Part shown: positions 40,611 to 52,029 of the stretch, in pieces
Layout: the number at the start of each line of letters is the position of its first letter
Position numbering within the stretch: position 1 is the first letter of the stretch
Assembly: GCF_035594125.1 (NCBI RefSeq)
Contig: NW_026973748.1
Coordinates: 1 to 64,000 of the forward strand
Direction: 5' to 3'
DNA length: 64,000 bases
DNA from: Scylla paramamosain
Taxonomy: Eukaryota > Arthropoda > Malacostraca > Decapoda > Portunidae
Notes under the pieces: generated by a model
What the model was told of the DNA's origin: nothing
Databases searched by the model: none
The model's input: the letters and a program-made list of their open reading frames with translations, nothing else
Made by a program: the position numbers and the translations under genes

Positions 40611-43600
40611 TCAAAAAAAATAAAAGGCAAGTTCTTCGTAAAAGTTGGTTTTATTCCCATGTAATGTGATTGCCCTGCTTTTTAGTGCTTTATTGCCTAA
40701 CACGCTCAAAAACACTCAAAGACACTTTTCTGGTAATGTCATTTTTTTCCCACATAAACACTCAAAATACACACATTTGGTAAGGTAGTCCTATCTTTCA
40801 ATTAAAAGTGTTATTCATGTATTCAGCATTTTGGTATGTAAGAAACTTCTCTATATACACGAGTTTTTGCGTTTTTTGCCTTGGTTCCTGTGAAATTATA
40901 AAACACTCATTATACAAGTTTCACGTAATGTTCTTTTGTTTCCCAATATAGAGTGCTTTCTATCCATTTTCGCCTTTTTTGTAGGTAACAAGCTGAAAAT
41001 CTCTCAAAATATATCTTTTTGGTAATGTTATTCTATTTCTTCATATTGGTTGGTTTGCATCCGTTTTAGCGTTTTTCTTCGTAAATCACTGAAAAGACAC
41101 GTTTTCAGTAATGTTGAAATTGCTGAAAAACACTCAAAAGACAGATTTCTGGTAAATTCGTGTAATTTCCCCATATAGGTGGCTTTGCATGCACTTCTGG
41201 GTTTGGTACATAATTCCGGAAAAAAGTTAAATTTTTTTTATAATGTTTTTTTTACATAATTTCGCTTAATTTTGCCTGAATTTTGAAATCTTTATACCTA
41301 TGTAGATGAATAAAAAAAAATCTATTTTTTTTAGTTCTTTATTTTTTCTCTATTTGTGGGTTTTAGTTTTTTGGTACTTAAGGAACTTAATAATAATCAT
41401 AATACACGATTTTCGTAATGTCCTTTCGTTTCACAGACATAGGGTTCTTTGCATGTATTTAAGCGTTTTTATAGGTAACATGATCAAAAACACAAAATAC
41501 ATGTTTTGGTAATGTTATTCTGTTTCTCCATAAAGGGTGTTTTGCATGCGTTTTAGCGTTTTGGTATGTAAGGAGTTAAAAACACTTAAAGGCAAGTTCT
41601 TCGTAAAAGTTGGTTTTATTCCTATTTAATGTGATTATTCTGCTTTTTAGTGCTTTGTTACATATCACGCTCAAAAACACTCAAAAGACACTTTTCAGAT
41701 AATGTCATTTTTTTTCCCACATGAAGCTAGTTTCACATGTAATTTGGGATTTTCGTAACTAAGAATGTGAAAAACACTCAAAATACACACATTTGGTAAG
41801 GTAGTTCTGTTTCTCAATTAAAAGTGCTATTCATGAGTTTTAGCGTTTTGGTATATAAGAAACTTCTCTATATACACGAGTTTTTGCGTTTTTTGTCTTG
41901 TGGTTCTTGTGAAACTATAAAACAATCATTATACACGTTTCTCTAAATGTCCTTTTGCTTCCCAATATAGAGTGCTTTCCAAATATTTACGCGTTTTTTG
42001 TAGGTAAAAAGCTCAAAAACACTTTTTGGTAATGTTATTATATTTCTTCATATTTGTTGGTTTGCATCCGTTTAGCGTTTTTCTACGTAAAACACTGAAA
42101 AGACTTGTCTTTGTTTTGGATTCACATATTGACTGACTTCCATATTATTTATCGTTTTGGTGCCTAACATGCTGAAAAACACTGAAAAGACAGGTTTCTG
42201 GTAAAGTCGTTTAACTTCCTTATATAGGTGGCATGCACTTTAGAGTTTGGTACATAAAAATCCGAAAAAGAGCTATAATTAACTTTTTTTGATAATGTTC
42301 TTTTTTCCAGATAAATTCCCTGAATTTTGGCAGAATTTTGGAATCTTGGTACCAATGAAAATCAATATAAAAAAAAGCTATTTTTATTTTTTTATTTTTT
42401 CTATAAAGAGTGTTATTTGTGGGTTTTAACGTTTTGGTAATTAAGGAACTTAAAAACGGTCCTAATACACATTTCTCGTAATGTCCTTTCGTTTCCCAAA
42501 CATAAAGTTCTTTGCATGTATTTAAGCGTTTTTGTAGGTAACATGATCAAAAACACTTAAAACACCTGTTTTTAGTAATGTTATTCTGCATCTCCATAAA
42601 GGAGTTTTTTGCATGCGTTTTAGCATTTTGGTTTGTAAGGAGGTCAAAAACACAAGGCAAGTTCTTGGTAAAAGTTGGTTTTATTCCCATGTAATGTGAT
42701 TGCCCTGTTTTTTTTTTGTGATTTATTGTCTAACACGCTCAAAAACACTCAAAAGACAGTTTTAGTAATGTCATTTTTTTCCAACATAGTTTCGCGTGTT
42801 CTTTCGGGTTTTTCTAACTATGAATGTGAAAAACACTCAAAATACACGCATTTGGTAAGGTTGTTCTGTTTCTCATTTAATATTGTTATTCAAGAGTTTA
42901 AGCATTTTGGTATCAAAGAAACTTCTTTATATACACGAGTTTTTGCGTTTTTTGCCTTGTGGTTCTTTTGAACCACAAGTTCTTTTGCTCAAAAATAATA
43001 AAACACTCATTATACACGTTTCTCGTAATGTCCTTTTGTTTCCCAATAGCGAGTGCTTTGCATCCATTTTCGCGTTTTTTGTAGGTAACAAGGTCAAAAA
43101 CACTCAAAATGTACCTTTTTGGTAATGTTATTTTATTTCTTCCTATTGGTTGGTTTGCATCCGTTTTAGCGTTTTTCTACGTAAAACACCGAAAAGACAC
43201 GTTTTCAGTAATTTTGTTTTAGATTCCCATATAGAATGACTTGCATGTTATTTACCGTTATGGTGCCTAACAAGTTGAAAAACACTCATAACAAAGTTTT
43301 CTGGCAAAGACGTTTAATTTCTCCATATAGGTGGCTTTGCATGCACTTTAGGGTTTGGTACATAACAGTACGAAAAAAAAACAGCTAAATTTAATTTTTT
43401 TGATAATGTTCTTATTTCACATAATTTCCTGAATTTTGACCAAATTTTGGCATCTCGGTACCTGTGAAGATGAAAAAGAAAGAAAAAAATATCGTATTTT
43501 TTTATTTATTTATTTTTTTCTCAATAAAGAGTGTTATTTGTGGCTTTTAGCTTTTTGATAAATAATGATCTTAAAAACACTTGTAATACACGTTTCTCGC

Positions 43601-45734
43601 AATGTCCTTTAATTTCCTAAAAATCGGGTTCTTCGCATGTATTTAAGCGTTTTTATTGGTAACATGATCAAAAACACTCAAAATATATGTTTTTGGTAAT
43701 GCTATTCTCTTTCTCCATAAAGTGTGTTTTGCATGCGTTTTAGCGTTTTGGTATATAAGGAGCTCAAAACACTTAAAGGCAAGTTCTTGGTAAAAATTGA
43801 TTTTATTGCCATGTAAAGTGATTGCAATGCTTTTTAGTGCTTTATTGCCTATCAAGCTCAAAAACACTAAAGAGACACTTTTATGGTAATGTCATTTTTT
43901 TCCCACATAAAGCTGGTTTCGCATGCAATTTGGGATTTTGGTAACTAAGAATGTGAAAAGCACTAAAAAAACACGCATTTAGAAAAGTTGTTCTGTTTCT
44001 CAATTAAGAGTGTTATTCAGGAGTTTCAGCATTTTGGTATCTAGGAAACTTCTCCATATACACGAGTTTTTGCGTTTTTTGCCTAGTGGTTCTTTTAAAC
44101 TATAAAACATTCATTATACACTTTTCTCGCAATGTCCCTTTGTTTTCCAATATAGAGTGCTTTGTATCAATTTTCGCGTTTTTTTTTTTTTTAGGTAACA
44201 ACATCGAAAACACTTAAAATATACCTTTTTGGTAATGTTTTTCTACTTCTTGATATTTGTTAGTTTCCATCTGTTTTAGCGTTTTTCTACGTAAAACACT
44301 GAGAAGACACGTTTCCAGTAATTTTGTTTTGGTTTGCCATATAGAGTGAGTTCCATATTATTTATCGTTTTGGTGCCTAACATGCTGAAAAACACTCAAA
44401 ACACAGATTTCTGGTAAGGTCGTTTAATTTCTTCATTTGGGAGGCTTTGAGTGCACTTTAGTATTTGGTACATAACAGTCCGAAAAAAAGCTAATATCAA
44501 CTATTTTTTTATATAATATTGTCTTATCATACAATTGCCCTAATTTTTCCCGGAATATTTGCATCTCGGTACCTAAGAAGGTGAATAACAAAAAAAGAAA
44601 AGAAAAACTTTCATTTATTTATTTTATTTTATTTATTTATTTTTTTTTTTGTTATTTGTGGGTTTTAGCTTTTTGGTAGTTAAGGAACTTAAAAACACTC
44701 ATAATACACATTTCTCGTAATGTCCTTACGTTTCTCAAACATAAGGTTCTTTGCATGTATTTAAGCGTTTTTATAGATAACATTATCAAAAACACTCAAA
44801 ATACATCTTTTTGGTAATGTTATTCTGGTTCTCCATAAAGTTAGTTTTGCATGCGTTTTAGCGGTTTAGTATATAAGGAGCTAAAAAACAGTTAAAGGCA
44901 AATTCTTGATAAAAATTGGTTTTATTGAAATATAATGTGATTGCCCCGCTTTTTAGTGCTTCATTGCCTATCAGGCTCAAAAACACTCAAAAGACATTTT
45001 TCTCGTAATGTCATTTTTTTCTCACATAAAGCTGGTTTCGCATGCAATTTGGGGTTTTGGTAACTAAGAATGTGACAAGCTCTCAAAATACACGCATTTA
45101 GTAAGGTTGTTCTGTTTCTCAATTAGGAATGTTATTCATGAGTTTAAGCATTTTGGTATCTAAGAAACTTCTCCATATCCGCAAGTTTTTGCGTTTTTTG
45201 CCTTTTGGTTCTTTTGAACTATAAAACACTCATTATATACTTTTCTTGCAATGTCCATTCATTTCCTAATATAGAGTGCTTTGCATCAATTGTTTGCGTT
45301 TTTTTGTAGGTAATAAGCTCAAAAACACTCAAAACATACCTTTTTAGTAATGTTTTTTTTATTTTTTTTATATTGGTTAGTTTGCATCCGTTTTAGCGTT
45401 TTTCTACGTAAAACACTGAGAAGACACGTTTTCAGTAGGTTTTTTTCCCATATAAAAGTGATTCCCATATAAAGTGAGTTATTTATTTATCGTTTTGGTG
45501 CCTAAAATTCTGAAAAACACTCAAAAGACAGATTTTTTTTAAGGTCGTTTAATTTCCTCATATAGGAGGCTTTGGATGCACTTTAGGGTTTGGTACATAA
45601 CAGTTCGAAAAAAAAAAAGTTGAAATTAAATTTTTTGATAATATTCTTTTATCACATAATTGCCCTGAATTTTCCCAGAATTTTGGCATCTCAGTACCTA
45701 TGAATATGAATTACAAAAAAATAAAAAAATCCTA

Positions 45735-45765
<31 letters not shown>

Positions 45766-46991
45766 ATTTTCTAAATAAAGAGTGTTTTTTGTGGGTTTTT
45801 GCTTTTTGGTACTTAGGGAACTTAAAAAAAAACACTCATAATACACGTTACTTGTAATGTCCTTTTGCTTCCCAAACATAATGTTCTTTGCATGTACTTT
45901 AGCGTTTTTATAGGTAACATGATAAAAAAACACTGAAAATGCATGTTTTTGGTAATGTTATTCTGTTTCTCCATAAAGTTTGTTTTGCATGCGTTTTAGC
46001 GGTTTGGTATATAAGGGGTTAAAAAACACTTAAAGGCAAATTCTTCGTAAAAGTTGGGATTATTCCCATGTAATGTGATCGTTCTGCTTTTTAGTGATTT
46101 GTTGCATATCACGCTGAAAAACACTCAAAAGACACTTCTCTGGTAATAACATTTTTTTTTCCCAAATGATGGTAGTTTTCGCTTTATATCGATTTTTTGC
46201 ATTTTTTGTAGGTAACAAGCTCAAAAACATTCAAAATATATCTTTTTGGTAATGTTATTCTATTTCTTCATATAGGATGGTTTATATCCGCTTTAGCGTT
46301 TTTCTAAGTAAAACACTGAAAAGACACGTTTTCAGTAATTTTCTTTTGGTTTCACATATTGACTGACTTCCATATTATTTATCGTTTTGGTGCCTAACAT
46401 GCTGAAAAACACTGAAAAGACAGGTTTCTGGTAAAGTCCTTTAACTTCCTTATATAGGTGGCTTTGCATGCATTTGGTACATAATAATCCGAAAAAAAAG
46501 CTATAATTAACTTCTATGATAATATTCTTTTTTCCACATAAATTCCGTGAATTTTGGCAGAATTTTAGCATCTCGGTACCTATGAAGATGAATAACCCCC
46601 CCAAAAAATCCCATTTTTTTCTTATCTATTTATTTTTCTAAAGAGTGTTATTTGTGGGTTTTAGCTTTTTGGTACTGAAGGAAATTAAAAATCACTCATA
46701 ATACACGTTTCTCGTAATGTTCTTTCGTTTCCCAAAAATAAGGTTCTTTAAATGTACTTAAGCGTTTTTATACATAACATGATCAAAAACACTCAAAATA
46801 CATGTATTTTGTAATGTTATTCTGTTTCTCCATAAAATGTATTTTGCATGCGTTTTAGCGTTTTGGTACATAAGGAGCTCAAAAACACCTAAAGGTAAGT
46901 TCTTGGTAAAATTTGGTTTTATTCCCATGTAATGTGATTGCCAATTCATTTAGGGCTTTATTGCGTAACACGCTCACAAACACTTAAAAGA
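40611..46991 (-). repeat. Satellite array block 11, reverse
   Basis: About six HOR rounds in reverse. A D-to-B jump occurs at about 40,755, and a C-to-A jump at about 46,180. Much of 43.0-46.6 kb is the inverted partner of 3.4-6.2 kb. A stretch at 44.6-46.0 kb is a direct duplicate of about 60.4-61.8 kb. It ends at J2 in reverse. A run of seven C (46,596-46,602) replaces the usual A run of one G island. No gene. Confidence 0.87.
42956..42979 (-). repeat. Hairpin insert in monomer B, copy 3
   Basis: CTTGTGGTTC, loop TTTT, GAACCACAAG: a perfect 10-bp stem, the minus-strand counterpart of the inserts at 15,797 and 21,099. The added segment continues as TTCTTTTGCTCAAAAATAAT. Confidence 0.85.
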
Positions 46992-47444
46992 CATGCAAAG
47001 CCTCCCATATGAGGAAATTAAAGACCTAACAAGAAATATGTCTTTTCAGTGTTCTTCAGCATATTAGGCACCAAAACGATAAATAATAAGGAACTCACTC
47101 TATGTGGGAATCCAAAAGAAAATTACTGAAAACGTGTCTTCTCAGTGTTTTACGTAGAAAAACGCTAAAACTGATACAAACCAACCAATATCAAGGAGCA
47201 GAATAACATTACCCAAAATGTATATTTTGAGTGTTTTTGTGCTTGTTTCCTACAAAAAAAATCGCGAAAATTGATACAAAGCACTCTATATTGGGAAACA
47301 AAGGGACATTGCGAGAAAAGTGTATAATGAATGTTTTATAGTTCAAAAAAAACACAAGGCAAAAAACGCAAAAATTCGTGTATATGCTGAAACTCTTGAA
47401 TAACACTCTTAATTGAGAAACAGAGCAACCTTACTAAATGCGTG
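46992..47444 (+). repeat. Inverted cassette J2-J1, copy 6 (relative to flanks)
   Basis: A 453-bp forward segment of the short-B type (TATATGCTGAAACTC) between reverse flanks, bounded by AAAAGA/CATGCAAAG and AAATGCGTG/TCAAAAACAC. Mirror image of copies 1 and 5. Confidence 0.9.
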
Positions 47445-50400
47445 TCAAAAACACTAAAAGGCAAGTTCTTCGTAAAAGTTGGTTTTATTTTCATGTAATG
47501 TGATTGCCCTGCTTTTTAGTGCTTTATTGTCTAACACGCTCAAAAACACTCAAAGACACTTTTCTGGTAATGTCATTTTTTTCCCACATAAAGCTAGTTT
47601 CGCATGGAATTTGGGGTTTTGGTAACTAAGAATGTAAAATAACACTCAAAATACACGCATTTAGTAAGGTTGTTCTGTTTCTTGATTAAGAGTGTTATTC
47701 ATGAGTTTCAGTATTTTGGTATCTTAGAAACTTCTCCATATAGTCGAGTTTTTGCGTTTTTTGCCTTGTGATTCTGGTGAAACTATAAAACACTCATTAT
47801 ACACGTTTCTCGTTATGTCCTTTTTTTTTTTTTTACTTATATAGAGTGCTTTGCATATATTTTCGCATTTTTTTTTATGTAACAAGCTCAAGAACACACA
47901 AAATATATGTTTTGGTAATGTTATTCTATTTCTTCATATTGGTTGGTTTACATCTGTTTTAGCGTTTTTCTACGTAAATCTTTTAAAAGGCACGTTTCCA
48001 GTAATATTGCTTTGGATTTCCATATAGAGTGACTCATATTATTTATCGTTTTGGTGCCTAAAATGTTTTTTGGTGCCTTTTGCCTCCCAATATAGAGTGC
48101 TTTCCATCCATTTTCGCGTTTTTTATAGGTAACAATATCAAAAACACTTAAAATATACCTTTTTGGTAATGTTATTCTATTTCTTAATTTTGGTTGGTTT
48201 GCATCCGTTTTAGCGTTTTCTACGTAAAACACCGAAAAGACGCGTTTTCAGTAATTTATTTTTGAATTCCCATATAGATTGACTTCCTTGTGTTTTATCG
48301 TGTTGGTTCCTAACATGCTGTAAAACCCTCATAAGTAAGTTTTCTGGCAAAGACGTTCAATTTCCCCATATAGGTGGATTTGCATGCAATTTAGGGGTTT
48401 GGTATATAACAGTCCAAAAAAAAAACTAAATGTAACTTTTTTGATAATGTTCTTTTTTTATATAATTTCCTGAACTTTGCCCGAATTTAGGCACCTCCTG
48501 ACCTGTGAAGATAAATAAGAATGAAAAAAAAATATCGTATTTTTTTATTTATTTATTTATTTTTTCTCAATAAAGAGTGTAATTTGTAGCTTTTAGCTTT
48601 TTCGTACTTAATGAATTTAAAAACACTCATAATACACGTTTCTCTTAATGTCCTTTCCTTTCCCAAAAATAGGGTTCTTTGCATGTATTTAAGCGTTTTT
48701 ATTGGTAACATGATCAAAAACACTCAAAATACATGTTTTTGGTAATGTTATTCTGTTTCACCCTAGAGTGTATTTTGCATGCATTTTAGTGTTTTGGTAT
48801 ATAAGGAGCTCAAATACATTTAAGGGCAAGTTCTTGATAAAAATTGGTTTTATTTCAATGTAATGTCATTGCCCTGCTTTTTAGTGCTTTATTGACTAAC
48901 ACGCTCAAAAACACTCAAAAGACATTTTTCTGGTAGACATTTTGTTCCCACATAAAGCTGGTTTCGCATGCAATTTGGGGTTTTGGTAACTAAGGATGTG
49001 AAAAGCACTCAAAATACACGCATTTAGTAAGATTGTTCTTTTTCTCAATTAAAAGTGTTGTTCCAGAGTTTCAGCATTTGGAATGTAAGAAACTTCTCCA
49101 TATACACGACTTTTTCCGTTTTTTGCCTTGTAGTTCTTGTGAAACTATAAAACACTCATTATACACGTTTCTCGTAATGTCCTTTTGCTTCCCAATATAG
49201 AGAGCTTTCCATCTATTTTCGCGTTTTTTATAGGTAACAATTTCAAAAACACTCAAAAGATACCTTTTTGGTAATGTTATTCTATTCCTTCATATTGGTT
49301 GGTTTGCATCCGTTTTAGCATTTTTCTACGTAAAACACCGAAAAAACACGTTTTTAGTAATATTGTTTTGGATTCCCATATAGATTCACTTCCATGTTAT
49401 TTATCGTGTTGGTTCCTAAGATGCTGAAAAACTCTCATAAGACCGTTTTCTGGCAAAGACGTTTAATTTCCCCATGCACTTTAAGGGTTTGGTACATAAT
49501 AGTCCGAATAAAAAAACTAAACTTAAATTTTTTGATAATGTTCTTCACATAATTTCCTGAATTTTGCCCGAATTTTGGCATCTCGGTACCTGTGAAGATG
49601 AATAAGAAAGAAAAAAAATATCGTATTTTTTTTTATTTATTTATTGTTTCTCAATAAAGAGTGTTATTTGTGGCTTTTAGCTTTTTGGTAATTAATGAAC
49701 TTAAAAACACTCATAATACACGTTTCTCGTAATCTCCTTTCGTTTCCTAAAAATAGAGTTCTTTGCATGTATTTTAGCGTTTTCATTGGTAACATGATCA
49801 AAAACACTCAAAATATATGATTTTGGTAATATTATTCTGTTTCACCATAAAGAGGGTTTTGCATGCGTTTTAGTGTTTTGGTATATAAGTAGCTCGAAAA
49901 ACACTTAAAGGCAAGTTCTTGGTAAAAATTCGTTTACCTCCAATGTAATGTGATTGCCTTCCGTTTTAGTGCTTTATTGCCTATCACGCTCAAAAACACT
50001 CAAAAGACACTTTTCTGGTAAAGTCTTTTTTTTTTCCCACAAATCTATTTTTCGCACTCATACACGTTTCTATTTCTTCGTATTGGTTGGTTTGCATCCG
50101 TTTTAGCGTTTTTCTACGTAAAACACTGAGAAGGCATGTTTTCAGTAATTTTGTTTTGGATTCCCATATTGAGTTACTTCAATGGTATTTATCGTTTTGG
50201 TGCCTAACATGCTAAAAACACTCAAAACACAGGTTTCTTGTAAAGTCGTTTAATTTCCATATATAGGTGGCTTTCCATGCACTTTAGGGTTTGGTACATA
50301 ACAGTCCGAAAAATAATCTAGAATTAACTTTTTTTATAATGTTCTTTTTTCCACATAATTTCCCTGAATTTTGCCAGAATTTTGGCATCTTGGTACCTAT

Positions 50401-50836
50401 GAAGATGAATAACAAAAAAAAAAATTGCTATTTTTTATTTATTTATTTTTTTCTTTATAAAGAGTGTTATTTGTGGGTTTTAGCTTTTTGGTACTTAAGG
50501 AACTTAAAAACAGTCATAATACACGTTTCTCATAATGTCCTTTCGTTTCCGAAATATAGGGTTCTTTGCATGTATTTAAGCGTTTTTATAGGTAACTTGA
50601 TCAAAAACACTCAAAAAAACATGGTTTTTGTAATGTTTTTCTGTTTCTCCATAAAGGGTGTTTTGCATGCGTTTTAGCGTTTCAATATGTAAGGAGCTAA
50701 AAACACTTAAAAGCAAGATTCCCACATAGAGTGAGTTCCTTATTATTTATCGTTTTGGTGTCTAACATGCTAAAAAACACCCAAAAGACAGATTTCTGGT
50801 AACGTCTTTAATTTCCTCATATGGGAGGCTTTGCAT
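47445..50836 (-). repeat. Satellite array block 12, reverse (composite super-unit copy 4)
   Basis: Reverse D-C-B-A-I-H with the A/H fusion J3 at about 48,050-48,090, then further HOR rounds. Variants TTCACCCTAGAG (48,756), CACCTCCTGACC (48,491) and GTTCCAGAG (49,061) pair with copies at 1.3-1.6 kb and 36.2-36.9 kb. A jump at about 50,055 drops most of C to A. The H part at 50,716 follows D directly. Ends at J2 with G'/D at 50,836. Confidence 0.86.
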
Positions 50837-51618
50837 GTCTTTTCAGTGTTTTTAAGCGTGGTACGCAATAAAGCACTAAATGCCAGGGCAATCACATTAC
50901 ATGGGAATAAAACCAAATTTTACCAAGAACTTACCTTTAAGTGTTTTTGAGCCACTTACGTACCAAAACGCTAAAACGCATGCAAAATACATTTTATGGA
51001 GAAACAGAATAACATTACCAAATACATGTATTTTGAGTGTTTTTGATCATGTTATGTATAAAAACGCTTAAATACATGCAAGGAACCTTATTTTTGGGAA
51101 ACGAAAGAACATTACGAGAAACGTGTATTATGAGTGATTTTTAAGTTCCTTAAGTACCAAAAAGCTAAAACCCAAAAATAACTTTTTATTTAAAAAAAAA
51201 AAAATTGTTATTCATCTTCATAGGTACCGAGATGCCAATATTCTGCCAAAATTCATGGAAATTTTGTAAAAAAAAAAAAATCATTATAAAAAAAATAATT
51301 TTAGCTTTTTTCCGGAGTTATGTACAAACTCTGAAGTGCATGCAAATCCACCTATATGGGGAAATTACACGACTTTACCAGAAACCTGTCTCGAGTGTTT
51401 TTCAGCAATTTTTTGAATTTTTGAACAATATTACTTAAAACGTGTGTTTTCAGTGATTTACGTAGAAAAACGCTAAAACGGATGCAAACCAACCAATATG
51501 AAGAAATAGAATAACATTACCAAAAAGATATATTTTGTTGTGTTTTTGAGCTTGTTACCTACAAAAAATGCAAAAATGGATGAAAAGCACTTTATATTGG
51601 CAAAGAAGAGGACATTAC
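50837..51618 (+). repeat. Satellite array block 13, forward
   Basis: Forward D-E-F-G-H/I-A. The G part lacks most of the poly-A/T island on its left. It ends at 51,618, where GACATTAC of forward A meets TTGGTAAAATTTGG of reverse D, an inversion junction seen once. Confidence 0.85.
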
Positions 51619-52005
51619 TTGGTAAAATTTGGTTTTATTTCCATGTAATGTGATTGCCTGCTTTATAGTGCTTTATTGCCTAACACGCTCAAAAACACTC
51701 AAAAGACACTCTTCTGGTAATGTCATTTTTTTTTTCCACATAAAGCTATTTTCGCATGCAATTTGCGGTTTTGGTAACTAAGAATGTGAAAAACACTCAA
51801 AATACACACATTTGATAAGCTCTCTATCTCAATTAAGAGTGTTATTCATGAGTTTCAGCGTTTTGGTACCTAAGAATCTTAAAAACAATCATAATGCACG
51901 TTTCTCGTAATGTCGCTCTTTTTCTTCATATTGGGTGCTTTGCATGCATTTTGGCATTTTTTTCACGTAATAGCTGAAAAACACTGAAAATACACGCTTT
52001 TGGTA
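51619..52005 (-). repeat. Satellite array block 14, reverse, interrupted by LINE
   Basis: Reverse D-C-B and more diverged monomers, up to TTTTGGTAAT at 51,999-52,008. The following GTTATTCTGTTTCTCC of the consensus reappears only after the LINE (TTATTTCGCTTCTCC from about 52,633), so the retroelement split a single monomer. Confidence 0.85.
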
Positions 52006-52029
52006 ATAAGAACATAAGAACATAAGAAA
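52006..52029 (-). repeat. Octamer 3'-tail repeat of the LINE
   Basis: ATAAGAAC at 52,006 and 52,014, then the variant ATAAGAAA at 52,022. On the element's own strand this is a (GTTCTTAT)n tail. CR1/L2-type elements end in short tandem repeats rather than poly-A, which supports the class assignment. Confidence 0.8.
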
